Part shown: one piece after another, positions 25,131 to 38,460 of the stretch
Layout of the letters: the number at the start of each line of letters is the position of its first letter
Position numbering within the stretch: the stretch's first letter is position 1
NCBI GenBank assembly: GCA_950295325.1
Contig: OX485803.1
Coordinates: 11,718,001-11,782,000, forward strand
DNA from: Polytrichum commune
Lineage: Eukaryota > Streptophyta > Polytrichopsida > Polytrichales > Polytrichaceae
Reading direction: 5' to 3'
Length of the DNA stretch: 64,000 nt
Notes under the pieces: model-generated
What the model was told of the DNA's origin: nothing
What the model saw: only the letters and a program-made list of their open reading frames with translations
Database searches by the model: none
Position numbers and translations under genes: made by a program

Positions 25131-28100
25131 CAGGAGCAGCACAGATTGCTTTGGCGATGGCGGCCCCCGTGGCCCAACCTTCCCTTTGCTGATGCCTGCT
25201 TGTTATCTTGCTCCACCATGCCAGGTACATGCAACTCCATTCCAACTGTCTCTAGTTCCCTGCCACTTTCAGCTCACGTTGTGCCGTTGTCTGTGCGTTT
25301 TGTAAAACGCTGCTTTGCAGACATCAGGGTTTTAGCCAGGGTTTGGTTTCGTTGTTGGTTTTTTTCTCATTTCTAGAGCGAGGGAGGTAGAAATTAGGTG
25401 AACATTTTCGAGTGAGTTTCTTGCTTCGTGCTGGTCCGTCCTCCTCGTTATCTGCGTAAGACGAGATAGACATAGCAAAATAGCCTAAATCCAACCAAGA
25501 TAAAAATCCGGACGCCTATATTTGAGTGGTGTTTGGTTAGGTGTGGATTCAAGAACGGACACCACAATCACATCAGGTTTTTAAAAGAGATTGGACTGCG
25601 TGCTCAAAATATGTTAATCTAGGCTCAGTTGTCATCAACATAATTTGGTGGGGGGGTCGTACGTACGACCATTTAATGAGCACGAGAATCTTAACTTCGA
25701 AGATGATTGAGATATATTCATATGAGCTCCGAAAATTATGAGGCAAATGGCTTAGGGCACATTTGGGTTTGCTAATTATCTCGTACTAATTGAGCATTTC
25801 ATATCCTAAGAGAAGTGGGTGCAGAGGAGAGAAATGTATCCGAATAATACACGTCTATCTTAATTGGGCCTGCAGGTTTCTGTCTAGCTGCATGGTCATT
25901 CATGTGCTTGCAAGGGTTTGGTTGGTCGGTCGTCCACTCTGCTGCTGATTGTAATATACTTATCTTTAAAGTCTCTCCAAAAGTCGTGTTTTGATAGGGA
26001 GTGTCGCCCCACTTTTGAAATAGAAATTCTATTTTGTTGAAGGAGTGTTCAAGTGGTGTTGGAACCCCAATTTTGGTGAAATGAAAAGGACGTGTTTGAC
26101 TTTTGGCCAAAAGAAGGCTGTGCAGACCTCCTTTGTTAAATTTTCGATAACATCATATGAGGTTCCTTCAAAAGTGTGTCATGCAATTCAACTTTCTGAT
26201 AAAGATATGTATCAGAAAGTTGGAAACGATCATATTTGAACATCTATGTTACAGGAGCCCTTCCAATTATGCAGGGCATTTTCTAAGGCTGCTTATTAAG
26301 CCACATAATATCAAAGTGTGACAAACATGAGTATACCCGGTCCATATTTGCATAGAACACCACATATATGTGGAACATGCTTATTTAATATGTGCATTTA
26401 ATGAAGTTATCACTTTCGCTGCAAAAGCCTTCACACATTTGCGTTCCTATCAAAAGTTCAGTAGTCGTACACAACAACAAAGACCAGTCACAGAATACCA
26501 AAGACAGCAGAGATCAGAGTTTGATACGGACCTAGAGTTGGAGTTTTAGAGAACCTCAGATGTCCAGATTCTACCCTGCTTTGCCGATCAGTGACTGACA
26601 CAATGTTTTTGGTTTGGTGTATGCATGGTGAGTGTGAAGCTATCTCTCTGCTTAGCGATAGTGCATTCTCGTGATATATTTCATTCAACCTGAAATTATC
26701 ACCAGCTCTCAATTATATCCTTACCTTTGAACAGAGACATGTTGCGCTCAACTCACAGATTGTTGGTGTCTTCAGGAGTACAAAATGTACGCTGAAGCAG
26801 TGGCATCACTCTGTGAGTATAAAATATTCTGGCGGGAGGATGGTGTTCCATTATTACAGAAGTCATGGATTGAAGCAGAGTACCTGTTGTGATTTCTAAC
26901 TGGTTCTGCTTCAATTGAAGTCAAGACGCGCCACTCAATTGTAGGTTTTTCTTGATTATGAGTCATGGAGAATCAGTCCCTGATATGTTTGAGGAGAAAA
27001 CTATGGAGGACATGCATCACATGTAGATATTTATTTGAGAGGCAATATTCATGTCACTGAATCTGTGATAGGCATATGACTTGAAGAAGTTGAGTGGCTG
27101 TGTGAAATTTAACTCAAATCCCTGGACTAAAAATGAATGACAGAAGCTGTAGTTAAACCTGCAAAAAACTGCAACGTGCCATATAGAATACAGAGTATGT
27201 TAGTTCTACTCTTGGGAAGCTAGTTTGCTCAGAGAGAGTGGGTTGTGAGGCTTTGGATATTTTCATGTGGTTTGTTACACATGTTCTGATCTATGTTCAA
27301 TACAGTTTTTTAATGTGTTACAATGTGTAGGCCTTTCTTAGATGGAGAGACTTCTGTAGGATGGCTTACAATGAAGATTCCTGTTCTTGGCTGACTTCAG
27401 TTTCCAGAAAATTCAATTAATATTGTTATTAGTTTGGGGTAGTGTCAACTTTAGGTCTCACCAACTTTAATGTAAATTCAACTTTAGACCTCTAAATTAT
27501 GTCCAACAGTGCACAGTAAAGCATGTGGTCATTTACATATGCAATATATTGTCGACTAAATATTTCTCATTTAAATATTTCATATTGGAAATACATACCT
27601 ACGAAATTGATTTGTACATATTTTCTTTAGTAATTCCGCAAGGGTTTTCCCAAGTTCTGCAATTGACAAGAGAGCATTTGAATGCACTTGTCATGTTTTT
27701 GGCAACATCATATTTCTGCACATCTAGAATTACTGGATGGTGATGGAGACATGAACACTGCTACACTTCAGTGATTTGACACTAGTGGCCTCTTTTACAG
27801 TAGAGGTCAAGTCTTGAAAACTGCTACACTTCGACTATATCCAAGAAGCTCAAAACAAAACACTACTGTTAGCTGGCCAAACAAGAGCAACTACCTTCAT
27901 GTTAGCTATACCTTATGCCAATGAAGACTGTCTGGGATGGAAACTAACAACATACACTTACAATGAACAGCAAAGTACTCAAGCTGGAGAACCTAAAAAG
28001 TAAATGGTGAAATTTAGTCATTGACATATCAGCTGCAGTGAAAACAATCTGAATTGGTAGGACTATGTTCCCATTGCAACTCACGTATCTAGGTAACCAA

Positions 28101-28575
28101 GGATACGTGGTTTCAAGGGACAAAGAAATCTAAAGCCACGCTCAACATTGTGAATGTTGATTGTGCTACATGTGTGCAGTTTATGGACAACCTGATTGAA
28201 GTTTTCAGTCTGAAGTTTCATCTCTTGGAAACTCCTTTTGTTTTGAAGCTGGTGGGTGTCCAACTTCAAATTTGTGTCGACACAGATTTTGACTATCCTC
28301 ACCATCAAATTCTACAAGGTGTTGGTTACTTACTGGTAGTTAATTTTGATAGGCGACAATGTGATGATTTTATGATTCATTGTGACTTGATCTTGAAGTT
28401 TTATGAAATGTATGCTTCCTACCCAAATGTCGTGATTTCACAGCATTTTCCTGCACATGTAGAATTAGTCTCTCGTTCTCAATTCTCCTCTATTCAACCT
28501 CTACATGGAGGCTTCCCAGCTATTATAATTCTTATTAGGTTTTTGTGTGTGGACCGTTTGGATGAATGCAGCCAA
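25131..28575. other. Intergenic and upstream region of the PPR gene
   Basis: No gene is recognised. A GTCGTACGTACGAC palindrome lies at about 25655-25668. The last kilobases presumably hold the promoter and 5' untranslated region of the PPR gene, but I see no decisive element. An open frame at 28150-28575 runs in frame into the PPR start codon, but its sequence is not PPR-like. Confidence 0.4.
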
Positions 28576-31500
28576 ATGCTTCGACCAAAACAGCTCCTGC
28601 CCTTGTTGAAGGCATCCCAACGAACATGGCTTGTAGCTGGCTCAACTAGTGGGACTCGTGCTGGTGATGGCACCAGCCACCCACATGGAGTATCTGCTGC
28701 CGATGACCGAGAAGGAGAGAATGGCAGAACGCCTTCCTCTTCTATACTTTCTTCTGGACATCTCCAAGGGGTAGGTGACCTTCCTGCCTATATTGTGTGA
28801 TTGCTCATGACCTTTCCTGTCCTACTTCCGTCACTTCTTCTTGATTGTGCTTGTGTCGCTTTAAAGTATGGGCTATACTTTGACCTCCTTCATGAGATCG
28901 TCACTTTTATATGGAGTCAGTTTAGTGGAGTGCATCTTTTCGGGGCTAACAATGTGCACATTTTTCTGTGGGCAGGTTGGGGGGTTTGGATCTTCCCCTC
29001 CCACGTCAAGTGGATTTCCAGGAGCACCGGGAAGAAGCCCACTTCCTTTTCACACTGCACCCATACCAGGACAATTTATAAAGGAATCAATTGGAGATGG
29101 AACTCTTGCTGGAAGTACTGTACTAGATCAATGTGGGCAACCGGATTCTAGGGTTGTTAGTGCAGTTGTATCTAGTAGCAATGCTGCTCAATCACCACAG
29201 AAGGTTGGCTTTGCAGCTGTGGGAGGTCTATCTTCTGTGGAGGCTGTGTCACCAACAGCTGGGAATAGGGCCGGCAGTTTTCGATTACCTAACCAACAGT
29301 CACACCCTGTGCCTTCAAGTACGAACTTAACTGTTGCACAAGATAGGGAGACGAGAGATGTTCAAGTTCTTAGCTCTGAGAGAGAGGCTCCTCTGATTCC
29401 AGCACGTAAAGCAGTGTCTGGCTCCTCAAATGGAAGTATTCCACCACAGAGGACAGGTAATTATAACAATTCTCATTACGGTGTAGGCAATTCCAGACCA
29501 GAATGGCAAGCAAGAAGCTCACAGCCCAAACCTTCAACCTTTAACACACCTGCTCCTCGTCCATGGACACCCACAAATAATTCCTTGCGTCAAGTTTCAG
29601 GTACATCTCTATCAAGGCAGCTCTCACCAGGATCTGCAGTGGATCCTGTGAGGAATGATTCAGTTTCTCCGAATCCGAGCAGTAAAGAGCGGTATGTTGG
29701 TACATCCACTAGGGGAGGACAGGGTGGGCGATCTCAAGCAGGAAACAAGAGATACTCCCAAAAGTCTACCTCAGAGAGTCGAGCAGTGAATGGGGAGGTT
29801 GTTGATCATGTCTGCAATATCTTGAGGCAGCTGAATTGGCGACCAGATACCCTGGTTGCGCTCTCACATGTCAACAGAACACTTAGTACCTACCACATCA
29901 ATGAGGTTCTGAAGCACCAAAAAGAGGCAGGTTTAGCTAAGAAATTCTTTGATTGGGCGAAAGGTCAGGATGGATATCAGCATGATGTTTGCACATATAC
30001 AACGATGATAGGAATACTTGGCCGAGCAAGGAATTTTGAAGCCTGTACTCAGTTGCTTGAGGAGATGCGCAGAGAAGGGTGTGAGCCTTGTGTTGTTACG
30101 TACAACAGGTTGATTCATGCTTATGGACGAGCAAACTACTTGGGAGAAGCTGTCAGAATCTTCCATCAGATGCAAGAAGATGGATGTAAACCTGACCGAG
30201 TCACATATTGCACTCTTGTGGATCTACATTCCAAAGCTGGGTTTCATGACATTGCAATGGATATGTACCGGCAGATGCAGCAAGCAGGTTTCCAGCCAGA
30301 CACATTTACATACAGGTCTAGATTTTGCAACCTTTCACATTTTGGTATTGCTGTTACATGTGATGAAGAGAGGAATGGAAAAGAGTGGGCATTAATCTTT
30401 CGTATAGCAATGCTAATGAAATTGACAGTAACATGGTGAAAGGAAACACACACCATTTATTCAAATTTTCAACTGGATTCATGTCATATTTGGAGGAGAT
30501 GATGCCACCTCCACTCTCCTTTAGCCTTATGTGAGAAACATGTACTTGATGAATTGAGATTTGAGTATGTGTATGTCAATGTTATATCCTGATTATTATT
30601 CTAAGTCGCTATAGGCAGGCCATTGCCATGCTTGCTGAAGGTTCATAATATCCAATGCAGCTATCATGAATTTGGCTTCAATTGCACGTCTGCAAAAAAG
30701 AAAGAAAAGTAGCTTATTGCAGTAAAAAATGGACTTCAATACTCATTTACTGATGTCAATGTGCAGTGTCATAATACATTGCCTTGGTAAGGCAAACAAA
30801 GCGAATGCAGCATTGAAGCTCTTCCAAGAGATGATTGAGCGAGGTTGTGCACCCAGCTTAGTCACATACAATATCATCATTGACTTGCATGCCAAAGCTG
30901 GCAATCATGTTATGGCAATGAAGCTCTATAATGACATGCAAGATGCAGGTTTCCATCCAGACAGGGTAACCTACAGTATCATGATGGAAGTTCTGGGTCA
31001 AGCTGGACATATAGACGAGGCAGAGCAAGTTTTTCATGAAATGGAACAAGCTGGCTGGATACCAGATGCTCCCATCTATGGAGCCATGGTGGATATGTGG
31101 GGAAAGACTGGCAATGCAGATAAAGCACAGGGGTGGTATCAGAAGATGTTAGATTCAGGACTGACCCCTAATGTACAAGTTAGCAACTCTTTATTGGGCA
31201 CTTACTTGCGCATGAATCGATTCGACTCAGCCCGTGAAGTGCTGGAATCAATGAATGCATGGGGTTTGGTTCCAACCCTTCAAACTTACACAGTTCTTTT
31301 GAGTTCTTCCACTGCTAGTTCACAACATCAGCAAGTAGTTAGCCTATTTCCAAGCCCATCTCATCCGGTATACACCCTTGTGTATACCTTATTGTCAAGG
31401 GAAGTCCCCAATTTAGAACTCAAACCAGTAGTCCGGCAATATTTTGAAAGTTTTCACGGGGAGGCCCACGACTGTAAACGAGGCTTTACTGATGCGTTCA

Positions 31501-31922
31501 TTGAGTTCCTCCACAATTTGGGGCGAAGAGCTGAAGCGGGTGTGGTTTGGGACGTAGCTAGGGAATTTGAGTTATACCCACAGGCGGTGAGGGAGAAGGC
31601 CAAGAACCAGTACTCCATCAACCTCCATGTAATGTCAATGGGTACAGCATTAGTGGCACTTTCACAGACTCTTTCTGGATTTAGAGAGAACATGCTCAGC
31701 ACTGGGATAGCTCCTGAGCGAATTGAGATCATCACCGGCTGGGGTAAGCACAGTCGGGTAACAGGAAGCTCACTTGTGCGACACTCGGTTTATAATCTGC
31801 TTCGAGCCTTAAGCTCTCCATTTTATGTAGATAGCTCCAATACAGGTTGTTTTGTCAGTCATGGAAAATCACTTTCCACCTGGCTACACCAGCCATATGT
31901 TGAGCACATGCTCTTGCTGTAG
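28576..31922 (+). CDS. P-class PPR-SMR protein (Arabidopsis At1g18900/At1g74750 type)
   Basis: Three exons give 896 codons plus stop: 28576-28770, 28976-30315 and 30767-31922. Introns start GTAGGT and GTCTAG and end GGCAG and TGCAG, in phases 0 and 2. The protein begins MLRPKQ, followed by a Ser/Arg-rich stretch that looks like an organelle presequence. A long disordered Ser/Pro/Gln region reaches about residue 390. Eight to nine 35-residue PPR motifs run from about 401 to 700, including VTYNRLIHAYGRANYLGEA, VTYCTLVDLHSKAG and VTYSIMMEVLGQAG. An SMR domain runs from about 798, with the TGWGKHSRVTGSSLVR signature. The end, WLHQPYVEHMLLL, matches this subfamily. PPR tracts bind organellar RNA; the SMR domain may act as a nuclease or a binding module. 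No defects are seen. Start choice rests on the MLR-KQ match. Confidence 0.93.
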
Positions 31923-33192
31923 GGCATTTTTTATCCCACCTCCAAATATTTGTCGACGCAGATTTATGTGAATAAACTACTTGTAGGTCCAAGCACTGTT
32001 TCCGAGTTTTTGATGTTCTCAATGTTGCCTAACAGTGAGGACTAAGTTGGTCTGTTTATTGTTCCATGGATACATGAATTTGAAGATTTCATCTCTACAG
32101 CTCTGATATTGTACAAGGTTTCTACATATTGGCACCAAGATTCTCTTTTGTTGTCAAATAGCTTTGAAAATGGAAGAAATGTAGAGCATCCTAGGTGCCT
32201 TAATAGTTCTAGTACTAATTTTCAATGAGTGCAATTGGTAATATTCAATAGGTGGACCTTCTATTTGTCAATCCTCTGGAACTTGTCTTTGAGCTTTCTC
32301 CACTTGTTGCCATGTAGGCTGTTATGTAGATTTTTAATCCATAAAAATTTCCCTGGTCCCACAGGCCCTCAGGATCTAGTGTAAAGCAAACTTGGACTGT
32401 CTCCAACCTCTTGACCAATCACAAACTTTGTATATCATGGGTCAAGGGTACTCAAGCTGTAGTGGAAAGCAACTCTCACTGTCATTGTGGCTTGCAGAAA
32501 CCTCACAAAGATAAAAAGAACAACACTTTCTCAGCACCACATGTCCTACCAGTTAATGTACACTTTGCATCAGAGCCCAACATTTTCCTTTTTAATTCCA
32601 CCCATACTTAGACCATGCCCATCAGCAGTGACCTATGCCCACCCATGAACAATAATATTGCACCCATGCCCACCCAAAACCCATGGGCATGGGCATGGGT
32701 ATGGGCACCCAATGTAGGACTCTGCTTTGCATGGAAGCCCAAAAGTTCTTGTAGTATGAGATACTAAATCTAAGGTACTAAGGCCTTAGAGCGACACTTT
32801 AAGAAACTTTTTTCCTATTTCAGGAAGGCTAAGTAGCTCGGAATTTTTTCCAAAAAAAATCCACCGATAAGCAAATTTATACAGCGTCTAAAAAAAATCC
32901 TCAAAAATTAATAAATTCATATGCAACCCATCAAAATTTGCAAAGTTGTCTTAAGGAAAATCTTTGACTCTCCAATGAGAAAAAGGGGGGTGGGGGTCTA
33001 TTCATGTTGGATTGCGAAGTGAGACTCACCACAAAATCAACCTTATTGCACATGAGGATCTTCTAATACTGAAGGTGTTATCCCGCTTTTGTGGGTAAGT
33101 TCTTCGGCTGCCTTGTTGAGAGGATAGATCCTTGATTAGCCATTGTGATTGGTCAAAGTTGGTGTTCTTCTAGAAATGTTCATGCATCCTTC
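31923..33192. other. 3' flank of the PPR gene and intergenic DNA
   Basis: The first few hundred bases should contain the 3' untranslated region. A short CATGGG-rich tract (CCATGGGCATGGGCATGGG) lies near 32680-32700. No further gene is seen. Confidence 0.5.
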
Positions 33193-33195
33193 TTA

Positions 33196-34131
33196 GGGCC
33201 AAGTTCCATGTGCCGGTGCCGGTCCATTTTTTAAGTGGGTGAGAAATGGGTGACATCATCCACAAAATGGGTGATGTCACCCATTTAATGAAGGGGTACT
33301 TCTATGTGGGGTGCCGGTTTATTTCGATTTCCTACTTTCTTACCAAATTTGGTGAATAATAAGATGTCATACTTAGTGAAGGTGACCGGTAATGAGGGTC
33401 ATCATCATTTAACTTTTGATATTTGACTTGTACAAGAATTTATGTACATTTATTGAATGAATTTAAAATAATATGTTCTTGGTATAGGTTGGTACGGATG
33501 TCATCTATGGGAATATATATATATAAATATATATTTTACTTTCAATTGAAATCGTGATAATACATTGTTTATAAGTGATTTTCTGTACATTTGAATAGTC
33601 TTTTATTTTTATTTATTAAACCCAACACTTACTATCACATTGCATTTTTTGTATGTATTTTTTGTTATTAAGATCGAAATTCTTGAAAACATCATGAGAT
33701 ACATGTTCCCATGAGTTCATGATGAGATCTCCAACGATATAACATACAATCATATTCTATCTCTTCTTTCCTTTTCATTTCTTCTCACAACTAAGCTTTG
33801 AGTGTACACAAAGTGCATGATGCAAGAGCAAGGAGCCCTAGGAGTGCCCCAAAAGAAAGGACTTGAAGAACAATATGGCCTTTACTACCCAAGGTGACCG
33901 GCCGTTCCAATCACCAGAGCTTTTTAACCAGCACATGTCCTTCTCTTGACCGTTAGGACCGCCGGTCCTTTGGCACCAAGTCCTTGCACAATGTACAATG
34001 TGGGACACCCACCATTGGGGGTACCGGTCCTTAGGTGAGGGGGGATGGGCACATGGAACCATCCTTTTCCCATCCGCCCACCCATTTATTTTTCAAAAAA
34101 TGAACCGGAACCGGTACATGGAACCTCGCCC
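33196..34131. mobile_element. Non-autonomous PIF/Harbinger element, 936 bp, TTA duplication
   Basis: The left end GGGCCAAGTTCCATGTGCCG and the inverse of the right end, GGGCGAGGTTCCATGTACCG, pair over about 40 bp, including CGGTCCATTTTTT. TTA flanks both sides (33193-33195 and 34132-34134). No transposase is inside; the interior is AT-rich, with a TA microsatellite near 33515-33535. The terminal GGG and 3-bp TTA site are typical of PIF/Harbinger. Confidence 0.82.
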
Positions 34132-34134
34132 TTA

Positions 34135-35319
34135 TACCGTTATTATGAATGGCCAAAGTGGTGCTATTTTATACTTAATGTTGCATGTAATCAATCGTTT
34201 TTAAAAATAAATTACTTGATGGCACCATTGCACTCACTTGTTGATGGCTTAAGGATTAAAAATAAGTGTCACCAAAAGGAAGGTGTTACTTTAAGGCCTT
34301 AGTATCTTACATACAAAATGGAAAACGTGGTGGTGGTGGTAGTGATAGTAGTGACGTTCCCCACTATTTCTCAACATTTTGGAAAGGTAAGGGACCACAT
34401 TAAAGTGATGTGTCACATGATGGGTGGTGAGGTTGCCGCCCCACTACTTCACTTAACATGGGCTTGGGGGCATTGTGGGCATTGGTGGCTTGACTTGGGG
34501 GTTGGGATTAAGTGGTTGGGGTATGGGGTTCAGGGCAGGGACACGGTATCATAGTTAAGGGATGGATGTTAAGGGGTTGGGGTTAAGGGTAGGGAAGGAA
34601 AAATATAAGAAAAAGAGAAGGAAACAACATATGTCGCATGGGCGCTACAAGTTGAGATACACTAATTTGTATGCATGGGTGCAACGACTGGAGACAAAAA
34701 GAAAAAGAAAAAGAATTGTTGTTGTGATGAGATTGAACTACCTATGCTCTAAACATAAATTCCATTTCTAGTTCAATTTACTATATATTTTGGAGACGTT
34801 GAATGATAATTGCACGGGTGGTGAGGTTGTCAACGCTCAACCTTTTTAAGCGGCTACCCATCAATGTTCACATGTTGAGTGGATGATGTAGGGTAGCATG
34901 GGACATCAATTCAAATCCACGGGTGCAATTGGACGGAGTGGTACAAGCCCAAATGAGTGTTTATATTGAAGTGTAAGTCAAATGACATCCTTTCACCTTC
35001 ACCTTGTCTTACCAAGGTGAATTGGTTGTAGTGACCTGAACATGTCACCTAAACCTAAGGTAGATGGATCCTGAATGATTGACTTCCAACTAGTCCACTT
35101 CTCCTAAGTTATGAAACACGCTACTAGTACAAGATAATGAACAAATGCAATTGATGCCACAACTACCTTTCTCATAGTCTTTGGAGCTCATATGATCATC
35201 TTATTCATTCTCAAAAGTGATGATTCTTGTGCTCATTAATGGTCCTATAGGTCTCCACCAATATGTTGATTGTTGACCTAGAATGGTTATCATGCTTCAA
35301 GCATGTTGTCCCATCTCCT
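34135..35319. other. Intergenic, no recognisable gene
   Basis: Low-complexity stretches include GGTGGTGGTGGTAGTG at about 34330 and GGGGTTGGGGTTAAGGG near 34577-34593. Short open frames lack motifs. Confidence 0.5.
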
Positions 35320-36486
35320 TTAACCCCTAAATGCCCGAGTCCCTCCATGGACGTTTTTTCTAATAAAATAGTGCATGTCTTTACTACAATCCCCAAGCCA
35401 TGAATTGATCTTTGATCCAAAATCTAACCGTATAGATGTGATTAGAACTTGTATATTAGTAAGTACACCAATTTTGAGTCCTTGATTGCATAATAGTTGT
35501 GAAATTCAATGTAGATAAATGTGTGTAATCTTTTTTTAGTATGCTGCCCCTCCTCACAATGTTGGCTAAAATTGGTCATAAGTATTTTTGGTAGTTAGAG
35601 GTGACACGAACAACCCATCATGTTGAAGAGAACAAAAATGTGAATCCAATGACCCTATGTGTGCATGTAGACCTACCCAAATCTAATTCGCACTCCTCCT
35701 TGCAATTGGTGAAACGCATTTGTTTTTTTTTAACACTTGACAATTTCATATGGAAAATTGCTTCACATCAATGGTCGTGATTAGTAATATTTGACGGTGA
35801 AAAGAACAGGATTTTTTTACTCTTTCCGGTGCAACAATTCTCAAAAGAAATGACATACGGGAACTCCGTGGATGTCAAAAATAAGTAAATTGGTCCAATT
35901 AGCAAAAACATTTGGGAAATAGTGAAGAACTACCACCGCCCATTCCCAACATCATGGGTGGGACCCCTCTCCGCCTACAAGGTACCTTGTCCAACCTACC
36001 TCCTATTGCCTACATCATGGGTGGTTCCCTTTTCCCGCTAACAAGGTACTTCCTCCAACCTACCACCTAGTCGTCACCTAATTGCCACCTACTTGCCACC
36101 TCAATTGAGCCTATCCACTAAATGAAGTACTTATCTATTCTAAAATTTAGCCCGCCGCTCCCAGTCCCGCCATACAAGGTGCTGCCCCAATAATCAACAT
36201 TAGTCAATAGGTCATAACTTCTACATAATCAACTATTTTAGCGTGCAACTTTTTTTGACCGGTAGCTACAATGTTTGTGCATGTTCTCAGTTGTACAATC
36301 CAACAAAAAGGAATCACAGCCCCCTAGAATGTCACTAAAATCACTTTCACCTCGTGGTTTTTACATATATTTTCAAACATGCCTAACTTTTACATATGAA
36401 CATTGTTTCTAATGGCATTTTAGCTGCCTTTTGCATATTGAGGGTACAAATGTTAAAAAAATAAAACTTATTGATGAGCATTACCT

Positions 36487-38175
36487 TCAATCGAAAATGG
36501 GCCGGTGCACCGCCGCCCAACATTCTCCAATATGCATATGATGCCCAAGGCAACAAGGACAATAAGTTTGGCACCGTATGCGGCATTCACAACAAACTTT
36601 GCGGTGTGGGCTCCACATGGGCATATGAAGAAGTCCGACATGCCGATTGTACCGAGAAGTGCACTTGCGGGACCGGAGGTGGTGTGAGGCCAAAACTTTG
36701 GCCAAGCGCAATTGAAAAGATTTGTGACTCAAAGGTCGGTTTCCTAGAGTCAAAGACTGTGCGCAATGTAGTTTCCACATGTTTACCACGGTAGTGTCCA
36801 AAAGAAAGAAAAAAAGCCTGTGCCACCACTTATGAGTCCGAACTTGAGAGGAATATTCTCCCCTTAGTTGGTCCGCCACATCTACCCCCCGCATATAGGT
36901 TGTGTATTGGTAATGCATAGGGGAGGTCTCAACATCCTTACGCACGGAACCCACCCGCCGTGAGACCACCGGACATTCCTCCCCTACCCCATGGATTGGT
37001 GGGGCCACGGTGGACATCACAAGGACAGGTTTTTTATCCACCCATACAATAGCACTAAGTTTTTTGGATGCATGCATCCTCCACTCTAAATGCCCTTGAG
37101 GGGACTTTGCATAAAGTGATTTTTTAGCGAGGGCGGTTGGAAGGCCAATACGGTCGGCCCTAACCGTGCCCGTCGCATAGGTGCCCTTCCCCAAAAGTTC
37201 CATAAACAAGGGCACTGAAGAAAAAAAGTTATCCATAACTACTATGTGGCCCCTATTCTCCAACCCCTCCAATAATGCGTGTACCACAATTGCCCCTTGC
37301 TTAGCCTCCCCTTTCTTAGACCCCTTGATTCCGGGAACCCCCTTATTGGCCCCACAATATACGTCGAAAGTCCATACGTACCTCGATGTAGAGTCCGTAA
37401 GACACCATACCTTGATTCCCCACTTAGTGGGCTTTTTAGGCATGTATTGACGGATGAGACAATACTTGCCCTTGTATTGTACCATCATCTCGTCTACGGT
37501 AACCTTATCCCCTAAATTCCACATGCCCTTACAACGATCCCTAATCTCATCCAATAGCCACCGTAATTTTACCAATTTGTCAAAGTCCCCGCTTGACCGA
37601 TCCGTAGTTGCGGCATGGTCATTATGCACATGTAAGCAACGAATAATGTGTTCATAGCGATTCCGGGTCATAATTGAGGATATAACCGGGCACCACAAAA
37701 AATCACAAGATTTTTCCCAATAAGACCTTACATTGGGCTCAATTTTTATCCCCATATATAAAGAAATTGCTAAAAAGGCCCTCAACTCCGATGGGTGTAA
37801 GGCAAACCACGTATCCCCACCCCGTAACTTTTTGGGAGTGCATTTAGAACGTGGGTTTATCTCCGATGCATACCTATTTGTCTCCGCACATATTTTACGT
37901 AATGTGTGAGGAGTCCAGAACTTATGGAACAAGGTATACAACGTGGGCATTTTATTAGAAGGGATTGGCAAGCCTGGTGTCGGACCCCTAAATTTAGCAG
38001 GTGCCGGATCAAATGTGGAGACTGTCTTTTGCCACGATGCATCACAGTAAATTTCTTTCAAGGTTGGTAATTTTATACGCCCCATCTTCTGTCTACCCAC
38101 AACTTCATTATCCAACAATTCACCCTTTTTTGCACATGCTGCCAACACCACAAAAGCATAAACTTTGATAAGCAT
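36487..38175 (-). CDS. piggyBac transposase (DDE_Tnp_1_7), catalytic exon
   Basis: An unbroken frame of 562 codons from an ATG at 38175 carries the whole catalytic core of a piggyBac transposase, which cuts and pastes DNA at TTAA through a hairpin intermediate. The three catalytic aspartates are present: D228 in KVTVDEMMVQYKGK, D315 in VVMDNFFSS and D432 in MRGVDVADQLRGEYS. A Trp-rich HKWWHRLFFFLLD follows, and the last 40 residues form a Cys/His-rich zinc-binding tail (CCECRIRC...CPCC...C). The true protein probably starts further upstream: the first residues read like intron, and a splice acceptor (GTTGGCAG) just before 38138 fits a join to exons at 39.7-41.0 kb. It could also be a domesticated gene, but the intact element ends argue for a transposon. 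Confidence 0.92.
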   Translation of the reverse strand: MLIKVYAFVVLAACAKKGELLDNEVVGRQKMGRIKLPTLKEIYCDASWQKTVSTFDPAPAKFRGPTPGLPIPSNKMPTLYTLFHKFWTPHTLRKICAETNRYASEINPRSKCTPKKLRGGDTWFALHPSELRAFLAISLYMGIKIEPNVRSYWEKSCDFLWCPVISSIMTRNRYEHIIRCLHVHNDHAATTDRSSGDFDKLVKLRWLLDEIRDRCKGMWNLGDKVTVDEMMVQYKGKYCLIRQYMPKKPTKWGIKVWCLTDSTSRYVWTFDVYCGANKGVPGIKGSKKGEAKQGAIVVHALLEGLENRGHIVVMDNFFSSVPLFMELLGKGTYATGTVRADRIGLPTALAKKSLYAKSPQGHLEWRMHASKKLSAIVWVDKKPVLVMSTVAPPIHGVGEECPVVSRRVGSVRKDVETSPMHYQYTTYMRGVDVADQLRGEYSSQVRTHKWWHRLFFFLLDTTVVNMWKLHCAQSLTLGNRPLSHKSFQLRLAKVLASHHLRSRKCTSRYNRHVGLLHMPMWSPHRKVCCECRIRCQTYCPCCLGHHMHIGECWAAVHRPIFD

Positions 38176-38259
38176 ATGGTTTCAGTCTCTACTGTGAACA
38201 AGTCATTTATTTAGAAAAGAGAAAATAACAAAAAAATGCCCTCTCACATGCAATGATCG

Positions 38260-38460
38260 GGGAGAACCGGCTGGTATTTACATATGAACTGGTTGAGTTC
38301 TAGAAATAACCGGTTGAAGTTCTATTTAGCAGAAAAATAACTATCATCTTGGAGGAAATTTATAGAATGTACCCCAATTTAATAAAGGAAAACCGGAGGA
38401 TGTGATCATGTAACAGGTTGGACTTGCAAACACAAGGATTTGAACCGGTTATCCCCAAAA
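38260..38460. repeat. Decayed copy of the foldback-element arm, inside piggyBac
   Basis: GAACTGGTTGAGTTCTAG, AATAACCGGTTGAAGTTCTA and ACACAAGGAT follow in the same order as in the right arm of the foldback element (45005-45170). It lies in the presumed intron between the piggyBac exons, so it inserted into, or was captured by, the element. Confidence 0.55.

Noticed and set aside
28150..28575. Upstream extension of the first PPR exon in the same frame
   Set aside because: The MLRPKQ start at 28576 matches this PPR-SMR subfamily; the upstream part does not look like a targeting peptide or PPR sequence.
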